DNA of 56,516 nt, from contig DJEP01000010.1 of assembly GCA_002431915.1 (NCBI GenBank), forward strand, positions 16,828-73,343, in the 5' to 3' direction. Numbering within the stretch: position 1 is the first letter of the stretch; each line of letters opens with the position of its first letter. This stretch comes from Lachnospiraceae bacterium UBA5895 (GTDB lineage: Bacteria; Bacillota; Clostridia; Lachnospirales; Lachnospiraceae). Positions 7,891 to 15,057 of this stretch are shown piece by piece. The translations under genes and the position numbers were made by a program. The notes beneath the pieces are model-generated. The model ran no database searches. It saw nothing but the letters and a program-made list of their open reading frames with translations, and had not been told where the DNA came from.

Positions 7891-8964
7891 ATGAAAAATG
7901 CTTTAGTCAATTTAGTGAACATTTCAAAATCATTTGACAATCAGATGGTTCTGGATGATCTCAATCTGTACATCCGTGAGAACGAGTTCCTGACACTGTT
8001 GGGACCCAGTGGCTGCGGAAAGACTACAACCCTCCGTATTCTGGGTGGTTTCGAGACTCCTGACAAGGGTCAGGTCATTTTCGAAGGTCGGGATATCACT
8101 AACCTTCCACCCAATAAGCGTAATCTGAATACCGTATTCCAGAAGTATGCCCTGTTCCCTCATATGACCATTGCGGACAACATCGCTTTTGGATTAAAGA
8201 TCAGCGGTAAGAGTAAATCTTACATTAACGATAAAATTAAATACGCTCTGAAGTTAGTCAATCTGGACGGTTTCGAGAACCGTATGCCGGATTCCTTAAG
8301 CGGCGGTCAGCAACAGCGTATCGCCATCGCCCGTGCGATCGTTAACGAGCCCAAGCTTCTGCTGTTGGATGAGCCTTTAGGCGCACTGGATCTGAAACTG
8401 CGTCAGGACATGCAGTATGAACTGATCCGTCTGAAGAACGAGCTGGGTATTACCTTTATCTATGTCACCCATGATCAGGAAGAAGCTTTGACCATGTCCG
8501 ATACCATCGTAGTCATGAACCAGGGCTATATCCAGCAGATCGGTACTCCAGAGAGCATCTACAATGAGCCGGAGAACGCTTTCGTTGCTGACTTTATCGG
8601 CGACAGTAATATCATCGGTGCCACTATGATCAGAGATCGTCTGGTAGAAATTCTCGATGCCCGTTTTGACTGTGTGGATACCGGTTTCGGTGAGAATAAG
8701 CCGGTGGATGTTGTCATCCGTCCCGAGGATGTGGAACTGGTAGCTCCGGAAGAAGGCATCATCCAGGGTACCCTGATCCACTCCATCTTCAAGGGTGTTC
8801 ATTATGAGATGGAAGTTATGGCGAACGGTTTCGAGTGGCTGGTACAGTCCACGAAGATGGTTCCCGTGGGAACAAAAGTCGGCATCAAAGTAGATCCTTT
8901 TAACATCCAGATCATGAAAAAGCCGGAATCCGAGGATGAGGAGGCCATTGGAGTCAATGAATAA
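7891..8964 (+). CDS. potA: Spermidine/putrescine ABC transporter ATP-binding protein
   Basis: A 357-residue ATPase that powers polyamine import with PotBCD. It has Walker A GPSGCGKTT (residues 38-46), the signature LSGGQQQR, Walker B LLLLDEP and a C-terminal TOBE-type region after about residue 240. ATG at 7891 is chosen over the in-frame TTG just upstream because AGGAAGG is 9 nt away. It is the first gene of potABCD, and its last codons overlap the start of potB. The family also includes iron and sulfate ATPases; the PotD-like binding protein in the operon settles the assignment. Confidence 0.94.
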   Translation: MKNALVNLVNISKSFDNQMVLDDLNLYIRENEFLTLLGPSGCGKTTTLRILGGFETPDKGQVIFEGRDITNLPPNKRNLNTVFQKYALFPHMTIADNIAFGLKISGKSKSYINDKIKYALKLVNLDGFENRMPDSLSGGQQQRIAIARAIVNEPKLLLLDEPLGALDLKLRQDMQYELIRLKNELGITFIYVTHDQEEALTMSDTIVVMNQGYIQQIGTPESIYNEPENAFVADFIGDSNIIGATMIRDRLVEILDARFDCVDTGFGENKPVDVVIRPEDVELVAPEEGIIQGTLIHSIFKGVHYEMEVMANGFEWLVQSTKMVPVGTKVGIKVDPFNIQIMKKPESEDEEAIGVNE

Positions 8965-9769
8965 AAAATTATTATCGCTCCCTTTTATCTTCTGGTCAGC
9001 CATGTTTGTCATCGTGCCTCTGTGCATGGTCTTCTACTATGGTCTGACCGATAAAAGCGGCGCATTTACATTTGATAATATTCTGGCAATTGCTACCGCC
9101 GAGCATTCCAAGGCTCTGTGGGAGGCTCTGAAGTTATCTGTGATCAGCACTGTGATCTGCCTGCTTCTGGCATATCCTCTTGCCATGATCCTGTGTAACA
9201 TGAATGTGAATCAGAATTCGTTTCTGGTACTGATTTTCATTTTGCCCATGTGGATGAACTTTTTGCTTCGTACCCTGGCATGGCAGACATTGCTGGAGAA
9301 GACCGGTGTCATCAACAGCATCCTCTCCGCCCTGCATCTGCCGTCGTTAAATATTATCAATACACCTTCCGCCATTGTACTGGGTATGGTCTATAACTTT
9401 TTGCCTTTTATGGTGCTGCCCCTGTATAACGTGCTGGTCAAAATCGACAAGAGTGTGATCAATGCCGCCTATGATCTGGGTGCCAACGGCGCGCAGACTT
9501 TCTTACGGATCATTTTCCCCTTAAGTCTGCCCGGTATGTTCAGCGGCATCACGATGGTATTCGTTCCAGCTCTGACCACCTTCGTTATAAGTAAAATCTT
9601 AGGCGGCAGCAAGATTCTGCTCATCGGCAACGTCATTGAGCAGGAATTCACCCAGACCGGCAACTGGAATCTGGGAAGCGGTCTCTCCATCGTATTGATG
9701 CTGTTCATTATCTTCAATATGGTGATCTCTGTGATCACGGATAAAGAAGGGGAGGCGAACACATTATGA
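8957..9769 (+). CDS. potB: Spermidine/putrescine ABC transporter permease
   Basis: About 270 residues, with six predicted membrane helices and the permease EAA-type loop (AAYDLGANGAQTFLRIIFPL) that docks on PotA. The ATG at 8957 overlaps the end of potA by 8 nt; an earlier in-frame ATG at 8936 adds seven residues of potA-overlapping sequence and is less likely. It overlaps potC by 4 nt (ATGA), which indicates translational coupling. Confidence 0.93.
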   Translation: MNKKLLSLPFIFWSAMFVIVPLCMVFYYGLTDKSGAFTFDNILAIATAEHSKALWEALKLSVISTVICLLLAYPLAMILCNMNVNQNSFLVLIFILPMWMNFLLRTLAWQTLLEKTGVINSILSALHLPSLNIINTPSAIVLGMVYNFLPFMVLPLYNVLVKIDKSVINAAYDLGANGAQTFLRIIFPLSLPGMFSGITMVFVPALTTFVISKILGGSKILLIGNVIEQEFTQTGNWNLGSGLSIVLMLFIIFNMVISVITDKEGEANTL

Positions 9770-10542
9770 TCAAAACAACCGCACAGAAAATATATCTTGG
9801 GCTGATCTTTATCTTTTTGTACGCCCCAATCGTTACACTTATCGTACTCTCCTTCAATGCCAGTAAGACCCGTGCAAAATGGGGAGGTTTTACGACCAAG
9901 TGGTATGCGGCACTGTTCCAGAATGAGCAGATCATGCAGGCTCTGTGGAATACACTGGCGCTGGCAATATTATCTGCACTGATCGCCACTTTCATCGGTA
10001 CGATTGCCTGCATCGCCATGCAGTCCATGAAGCGTACCAGCCGCACAATCCTGATGGGAATTACCAATATTCCCATGTTAAACGCCGAGATCGTCACCGG
10101 TATCTCCCTGATGCTTCTGTTTTTAAGCCTGGGAATGAAATTCGGATTCGGTACGATTCTGCTGTCGCACATTACCTTTAATATCCCGTATGTGATCTTA
10201 AGCGTAATGCCCCGTATGAAGCAGCTGAATCCCAGTACCTACGAGGCTGCTCTTGACCTGGGAGCTTCTCATACGTATGCTTTTTTCAAAGTGGTATTTC
10301 CGGATATCCTGCCGGGTATTTTATCCGGTTTCCTGATGGCATTTACCATGTCACTGGATGACTTTATCATTACCCACTTTACCAAGGGACCCGGTGTTGA
10401 CACCCTGTCCACCAAGATCTATACCGAAGTGAAAAAGGGCATCAAACCGGAAATGTACGCATTATCCACCATTATATTTGTAACTGTACTGATTTTACTT
10501 TTGTTGGTAAACTACACACCCAAGGGAAAGAAAAAGAAATAA
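9766..10542 (+). CDS. potC: Spermidine/putrescine ABC transporter permease
   Basis: The 258-residue second permease, with a first helix at residues 8-30, five further helices and the coupling loop YEAALDLGASHTYAFFKVV. It pairs with PotB to form the membrane channel. It starts within the potB stop (ATGA overlap) and ends 31 nt before potD. The C-terminus is a short Lys-rich tail (KGKKKK), in keeping with the positive-inside rule. Confidence 0.93.
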   Translation: MIKTTAQKIYLGLIFIFLYAPIVTLIVLSFNASKTRAKWGGFTTKWYAALFQNEQIMQALWNTLALAILSALIATFIGTIACIAMQSMKRTSRTILMGITNIPMLNAEIVTGISLMLLFLSLGMKFGFGTILLSHITFNIPYVILSVMPRMKQLNPSTYEAALDLGASHTYAFFKVVFPDILPGILSGFLMAFTMSLDDFIITHFTKGPGVDTLSTKIYTEVKKGIKPEMYALSTIIFVTVLILLLLVNYTPKGKKKK

Positions 10543-10573
10543 CTTTTTCTATATATATTTAGGAGGAAAATGA

Positions 10574-11638
10574 ATGAAAAAATTTATTGCACTGCTTCTG
10601 TGCGGTATCCTTACCGCAACTGCTCTGACCGGCTGCGGATCCTCTTCCGCCGGTGGTGAAAATGGTGAAGTCATCGTCTATAACTGGGGCGAATATATCG
10701 ATCCCGAGACTCTCACCATGTTCGAAGAAGAGACCGGTATCAAGGTGGTCTACGATGAATTCGAGACCAACGAGATCATGTATCCCAAGGTGGAAGCCGG
10801 ATCTTCCGCTTATGATGTGGTATGTCCTTCCGACTACATGGTACAGAAAATGATCGAAAATGATCTGATCCAGCCACTGGATTACGACAAACTTCCCAAT
10901 GCCAAGAAAAATATCGGTGCCCAGTATTACGAGCAGGCCGCCGCATACGACCCCGGGAATAAATACTGTGTTCCCTATTGTTGGGGCACCGTGGGAATCA
11001 TCTATAATAAGACTATGGTAGATACTCCCCCTACCAAATGGGCAGATCTTTGGAATGAAAAATATGCCGACGAGATCCTGATGATGGATTCCATCAAAGA
11101 CAGCTTCATGGTTGCCCTGAAAAAGAACGGCTTCTCTTCCAACAGCTTAGATGAATCCGAACTGCAGATCGCCACAGACGATCTGATTGCCCAGAAGCCC
11201 CTCGTACAGGCTTATGTGGTAGACCAGGTACGCGACAAAATGATCGGCGGAGAGGCTGCCATGGGCGTTATGTTCTCCGGCGATGCCCTCTATGTTATGA
11301 GCGAAAACGAGGATTTGGATTTCATTATTCCTGAAGAAGGCACCAATGTCTGGATTGACGGCTGGGTAATTCCCAAGAATGCTCCCAACAAGGAAAATGC
11401 GGAGAAATTTATCGATTTCATGTGCCGTCCCGATGTAGCTCTGAAGAACTTTGAGTACATCACCTACGGTACCCCCAATACCGCTGCAAGAGAGCTGATC
11501 GAGGATGAGGACCTGAAGAACTCTCCCATCGCTTTCCCGGATCTAACACAGTATAACAATCTGGAGACCTTCCTGTACCTCGGCGAGGACGGCGAGGAGC
11601 TTTACAACAAATACTGGAAGGAAGTTATGTCCAATTAA
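10574..11638 (+). CDS. potD: Spermidine/putrescine-binding lipoprotein
   Basis: A 354-residue extracytoplasmic binding lipoprotein. The signal peptide ends in LTGC with Cys21 lipidated. The mature protein begins with VYNWGEYIDPE, the hallmark N-terminal strand of PotD/PotF proteins, and contains DYMVQKMIE and a WIDGWVIPKNA segment near residue 260 that lines the polyamine site in the family. AGGAGG precedes the start. It ends the operon, followed by a strong bidirectional terminator. Confidence 0.95.
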   Translation: MKKFIALLLCGILTATALTGCGSSSAGGENGEVIVYNWGEYIDPETLTMFEEETGIKVVYDEFETNEIMYPKVEAGSSAYDVVCPSDYMVQKMIENDLIQPLDYDKLPNAKKNIGAQYYEQAAAYDPGNKYCVPYCWGTVGIIYNKTMVDTPPTKWADLWNEKYADEILMMDSIKDSFMVALKKNGFSSNSLDESELQIATDDLIAQKPLVQAYVVDQVRDKMIGGEAAMGVMFSGDALYVMSENEDLDFIIPEEGTNVWIDGWVIPKNAPNKENAEKFIDFMCRPDVALKNFEYITYGTPNTAARELIEDEDLKNSPIAFPDLTQYNNLETFLYLGEDGEELYNKYWKEVMSN

Positions 11639-11653
11639 TTCTATTAAGACAAA

Positions 11654-11698
11654 GAAAAGCCCCCAGGCTGTCATAACAGACTGGGGGGCTTTTCTTTT
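11654..11698. terminator. Bidirectional terminator between potD and the Cys-rich gene
   Basis: The stem GAAAAGCCCCCAG (11654-11666) pairs with 11681-11694, flanked by A-rich and T-rich runs on the two sides. It serves potD on the plus strand and the convergent Cys-rich gene on the minus strand. Confidence 0.92.
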
Positions 11699-11707
11699 GC
11701 CCATATT

Positions 11708-12013
11708 TCAGGAATTCTGCTCACATCCGCAAGTCTCACATCTTCCGTCATTTCTTCTGGAAAATGCCGGGTCATCCACCGGTGTGAAATTTGGGAAATC
11801 AGTTCTGGGAGGTCTGCGGTCTCTGTCCGCGCCACGTCCCTCATCTTCCAGCCGGCGTGCGCCACAGGTATTTGAATTGCCACAGGAGCTACCGCTTCCG
11901 CAGGAATTGCTGTTGCCACAGGATCTGCGATTACCGTTACCGCAGCTGCCGCAGCCGTTACTACAAGAATTTCCGCCACAAAATAGTAATAATAACAGAA
12001 TGATACAGTTCAT
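11708..12013 (-). CDS. Cys/Gly/Ser/Asn-rich small protein with a hydrophobic N-terminus
   Basis: 101 residues with 12 cysteines (positions 3, 12, 17, 21, 24, 32, 38, 44, 50, 92, 95, 97). A hydrophobic start (MNCIILLLLLFCGG) is followed by SCGN/SCGS repeats (residues 15-51), an Arg/Asp/Pro-rich middle and a C-terminal CETCGC cluster. I do not recognise the function. The Cys clusters suggest metal binding or disulfide cross-linking, and the N-terminus suggests membrane association, perhaps via Cys12 in a lipobox-like LLFC, although the segment is very short and lacks a Lys/Arg start. AGAGG lies 6 nt before the ATG. It sits 33 nt after the DUF5662 gene and before a terminator, so it is probably co-transcribed and real. 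Confidence 0.7.
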   Translation of the reverse strand: MNCIILLLLLFCGGNSCSNGCGSCGNGNRRSCGNSNSCGSGSSCGNSNTCGARRLEDEGRGADRDRRPPRTDFPNFTPVDDPAFSRRNDGRCETCGCEQNS

Positions 12014-12046
12014 AGGATCCTCTACTTACCACTGTTTTTTACTATT

Positions 12047-12619
12047 CTATTCCGCTTTTTCCAACTGGTGCCAGTCCATACAGCGTTTGTGCTGTACCAG
12101 TTCCTCTTTGATAAATTGAAAAGTCTTCTCTTCGCCCTGTTCTGCCAGCATTTCCAGCACATACAGAAGCTTTGCCTTTGTCTCCGGATGGATCGGTGCC
12201 TTATCCGTGCCCCGATAATAATAATCCAGCGGAGATCTGTCCGTGTATTTGTCTCCCATATAGACCTTGCTGGCGGCGATCCGGTCCATGATCATCTCCG
12301 CGATATAGCGATCCGGCATAGGTACCGGTGCCATTCCGCCCGGCAGTGCCTGCATGCTGTAATCGATCCAGTATTCGTAATGATGCTTGTTCCTGCCCTT
12401 GTGGTGCAGCCAGGCGCTGGAATAACCGATATCCTCTCTCTCCGCGTTGTTGGGGCTGCGGTCACCCTGGTAATACTTTGCCCCCACCCAGAACTCTGTG
12501 GGACTGTATTTCGACATATCATGTAACAGTCCCTGTTTATACAGACCTACCTTAAAACAGCCCTTTGCCACCAGGACCTTATGGTGTGTGATCGTTTTAA
12601 AATGTTTCCAGATATTCAT
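12047..12619 (-). CDS. DUF5662 family protein
   Basis: A 190-residue soluble protein rich in His, Tyr and Trp, with motifs such as GLLHDMSKYSPTEFW (residues 30-44) and AWLHHKGRNKHHYEYW (about 69-84). The repeated H-D and H-H patterns resemble a metal-dependent (HD-like) centre, but this is inference. The family has no established function. It begins 6 nt after the stop of the GH13 gene and is followed 33 nt later by the Cys-rich gene, so the three form a short operon. Confidence 0.82.
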   Translation of the reverse strand: MNIWKHFKTITHHKVLVAKGCFKVGLYKQGLLHDMSKYSPTEFWVGAKYYQGDRSPNNAEREDIGYSSAWLHHKGRNKHHYEYWIDYSMQALPGGMAPVPMPDRYIAEMIMDRIAASKVYMGDKYTDRSPLDYYYRGTDKAPIHPETKAKLLYVLEMLAEQGEEKTFQFIKEELVQHKRCMDWHQLEKAE

Positions 12620-12625
12620 TTCGTT

Positions 12626-14569
12626 CTATCGACTTTCTTCGGAAGCATCCGCTTTCTTTTTTCCGGATCTTACCGAATTTTTCTTCTCCTTATCCTGCGT
12701 AGTTCCCATCACACCCTCATATACAGCAATGCTCCTGGGAGCTATGGTTCTCGTCTGATCAACCATCTGTTCTTCTCTCTCCTGTGTCGTCAGGTTGTTC
12801 CCTGCTGCTTCTTCCGTTGCTAATGCTAATTTCCATTCCATCCCTTTCGGGAGCTTGGGAAAAGCCAGCTTCTGAGGTTCCCAGTGCATATTCATGGCAA
12901 CATAGAGGAAAGAATCTTCTGCGCCTGCCTTAGTCTTGGCATATTTTCCGCAGTACATCATGCCCACATGCCTGTTATAGCTCTCTGTCTGAGGTCTCCA
13001 GGCATTCTGTCCGTGATAGGACAGATCCGGATAGCCACAGGATAACGTATCCAGGATCCGAAGTTCTTTCTCCGGATGCAGGATCGGATGTGCCTTGCGG
13101 AAAGCGATCATCTGCTTCCAAAAGGCAAGCAGTCCGGCATTTTTCTCCTGATCCTGCCAGTTCAGCCAGGTGATTTTATTATCCTGGCAGTAGGGATTGT
13201 TATTTCCCTGCTGGGAATTGCCGAATTCGTCTCCCATGAAGATCAGAGGCGTGGACTGAGTCAGAAGCAGCATACAAAATGCATTCTGTAACTGTTTTTG
13301 CCGGAGAGCCAACACTTTTTTGCGTCGGGAGATACCTTCCTCACCACAGTTCCAGCTGCAGTTATAATCGTTGCCGTCGCGGTTGCCTTCGCCGTTGGCT
13401 TCGTTATGCTTATGGTCATAGGACACCATATCCATCAGGGTAAATCCGTAATAATTGGACAGATAATGGATCCGTCCCATATTGGTGGGAATATGGCGCA
13501 TCTCGTACAATACGCCCGAAAGCATGTTGTCATCACCTTTTAGGAATCTACGCATGGTGTACAGATAGTCGTCCCGGTATTCCGCCAGATTCCGGTACTC
13601 CGGCTTCTGTGTCGGATTGTAGAGCTTCGATGCATCAAAATCGTAATACCACAGCTTTGTGCCGGTCAGTGCAGGGTCTCCTGCCAGCGCCTGTGCCGGT
13701 ACCTCTCCCATCAGATGGAACCCGTCCACATGATAAGCTAATACCCAGAACCGTAAAATATTCCCGATCTCTGTCATATCTATCCCCTTCGGGAAATAAA
13801 ACTGCAAGATTACTTCCATCCTGCGCTTATGGAATTCCTTCACCAGTTGTCTGAATTCCGTCGCCGCATCTTCTCCTGCAGCATAGGCGGCTTTGGGTGC
13901 ATAATAAAAGCCCTCCCGGTAGCCCCAGTAGTTCAGTAACCGGTAACCGGGGAGTTCTCCGCTTTTTTCTCCTGCTGCGGCTGCCATGTCTGCGAATGTC
14001 TTCGGGGTCACCTCTTCCGGAGTCTCATCAAATTCATAAACAGGCTGCAATTCCACCGTAGTGATGCCGATTTTCTGCAGATAGTCCAGCTTTTCCGCAA
14101 TTCCCGCAAACGTGCCTCTGTGTGCCACTTTGGAGGATGCATGCATGGTAAAGCCACGGACATGCATGCAATAGCATACGCTCTCCTGATAGGAAAGCAT
14201 CGGATGTTTATCCTGCTCCCAGTCGAAATCCTCTCCGGGAAATACCGCAATACGATTGGCATTTTTTCGTGTTTTTCCGTAAGCAGGCTTACTTAAAAAG
14301 CCCTGTGCATGCAGATCCGGCACGATCCGTTCCTCTTCATAGAATTGATATCCGATCTGCTGTGGATCCAGTTCCAGGTATTTGCAATACACATTTCCCA
14401 TCCGCTCTTCCTGGCGAAACGGAATTTTGTGTAATTTTTTACCGTTCTCTCTGTCATATAGGATAATGCCGCAATCCTTTTTTCCGGATGCGTAGGCGAA
14501 GCGGATCGCTCCGTCCTCCGGGTGTGCTCCCAGCGGATAAGGCTTTATTGCATGCTTTTTTTCTGTCAT
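12626..14569 (-). CDS. GH13 glycogen-debranching-like protein with degenerate active site
   Basis: 647 residues resembling GlgX/pullulanase-type GH13 proteins: CBM48-like N-terminus, then a barrel with WGYREGFYYAPKA, SYDHKHNEANGE, NRDGNDYNCSWNCGEEG and PLIFMGDEFGNSQQGNNN. By-eye alignment shows that the catalytic residues are replaced. Region I reads VILQFYFPKG (253-262) instead of D..NH. The nucleophile position in VDGFHLM is Met287 instead of Asp. The acid/base position in KLWYYDFD is Tyr309 instead of Glu, and HDG is YYG (373-375). It is therefore probably a non-catalytic glucan-binding or regulatory paralogue. Start 14569 has GGAG upstream; the in-frame ATG at 14647 lies upstream of the promoter. 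The C-terminal tail is Lys-rich. Confidence 0.85.
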   Translation of the reverse strand: MTEKKHAIKPYPLGAHPEDGAIRFAYASGKKDCGIILYDRENGKKLHKIPFRQEERMGNVYCKYLELDPQQIGYQFYEEERIVPDLHAQGFLSKPAYGKTRKNANRIAVFPGEDFDWEQDKHPMLSYQESVCYCMHVRGFTMHASSKVAHRGTFAGIAEKLDYLQKIGITTVELQPVYEFDETPEEVTPKTFADMAAAAGEKSGELPGYRLLNYWGYREGFYYAPKAAYAAGEDAATEFRQLVKEFHKRRMEVILQFYFPKGIDMTEIGNILRFWVLAYHVDGFHLMGEVPAQALAGDPALTGTKLWYYDFDASKLYNPTQKPEYRNLAEYRDDYLYTMRRFLKGDDNMLSGVLYEMRHIPTNMGRIHYLSNYYGFTLMDMVSYDHKHNEANGEGNRDGNDYNCSWNCGEEGISRRKKVLALRQKQLQNAFCMLLLTQSTPLIFMGDEFGNSQQGNNNPYCQDNKITWLNWQDQEKNAGLLAFWKQMIAFRKAHPILHPEKELRILDTLSCGYPDLSYHGQNAWRPQTESYNRHVGMMYCGKYAKTKAGAEDSFLYVAMNMHWEPQKLAFPKLPKGMEWKLALATEEAAGNNLTTQEREEQMVDQTRTIAPRSIAVYEGVMGTTQDKEKKNSVRSGKKKADASEESR

Positions 14570-14614
14570 TGCTACACTCCATTTTCTGACTGTTTTGTCT
14601 TTTCTCACTATTTT

Positions 14615-14643
14615 ATTATAGTCGGTAGCCTTAAGAAAAACAA
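14615..14643 (-). promoter_or_regulatory. Promoter of the GH13-like operon
   Basis: TTGTTT-N17-TATAAT, 45 nt upstream of the start chosen for the GH13-like gene. Its -35 box lies 3 bp from the -35 box of the divergent DUF1292 promoter. Confidence 0.75.
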
Positions 14644-14646
14644 GCA

Positions 14647-14675
14647 TTGCAAGAATATCCGTAAACGGTTATAAT
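14647..14675 (+). promoter_or_regulatory. Promoter of the DUF1292 gene
   Basis: TTGCAA-N17-TATAAT, 49 nt upstream of the start codon and back-to-back with the GH13-like promoter. Confidence 0.8.
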
Positions 14676-14724
14676 AAGGGAACAAAGTACTGTTACACCC
14701 AAAAAACATCACAGGAGGATTCCC

Positions 14725-15057
14725 ATGGGTAAAAAAGAAAGTTATGAAGATGAAGAGATGACCGTTGAGCTGGAACTGGAAGATGGCACTGTCGTAAACT
14801 GTGCGATCATTACCATTCTCACCGTGGAGACTAAGGATTATATCGTGCTTCTGCCTCTGGATGAAGACGGCGAAAACGAAGACGGAGAAGTATGGTTCTA
14901 CGGATATTCCGAGAATCCGGATGACCCGAATGAAGAGCCTGTTCTCGAATACATTGAAGATGATGATGTCTATGAAAGAGTTGCCGATGCTTTTGACGAG
15001 TATCTGGACAGTTGTGAATTCGATGAAATCATCAACGATAACGATTCAGAGGAATAA
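14725..15057 (+). CDS. DUF1292 domain protein
   Basis: A 110-residue, very acidic protein with the DUF1292 pattern: MTVELELEDGTVVNC, then YIVLLPLDEDGENEDGEVW, then YGYSENPDDPNEEP. Such proteins are small, widespread in Firmicutes and of unknown function; the fold is probably a small beta-barrel followed by an acidic helix (EDDDVYERVADAFDEYL). AGGAGG precedes the ATG and a consensus promoter lies upstream. Its last 26 nt overlap the 3' end of the convergent helicase gene, and its terminator lies inside that gene. Confidence 0.9.
   Translation: MGKKESYEDEEMTVELELEDGTVVNCAIITILTVETKDYIVLLPLDEDGENEDGEVWFYGYSENPDDPNEEPVLEYIEDDDVYERVADAFDEYLDSCEFDEIINDNDSEE

Noticed and set aside
14570..14647. N-terminal extension of the GH13-like protein to the ATG at 14647
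   Set aside because: The extension contains the promoter TTGTTT-N17-TATAAT and has no ribosome binding site.
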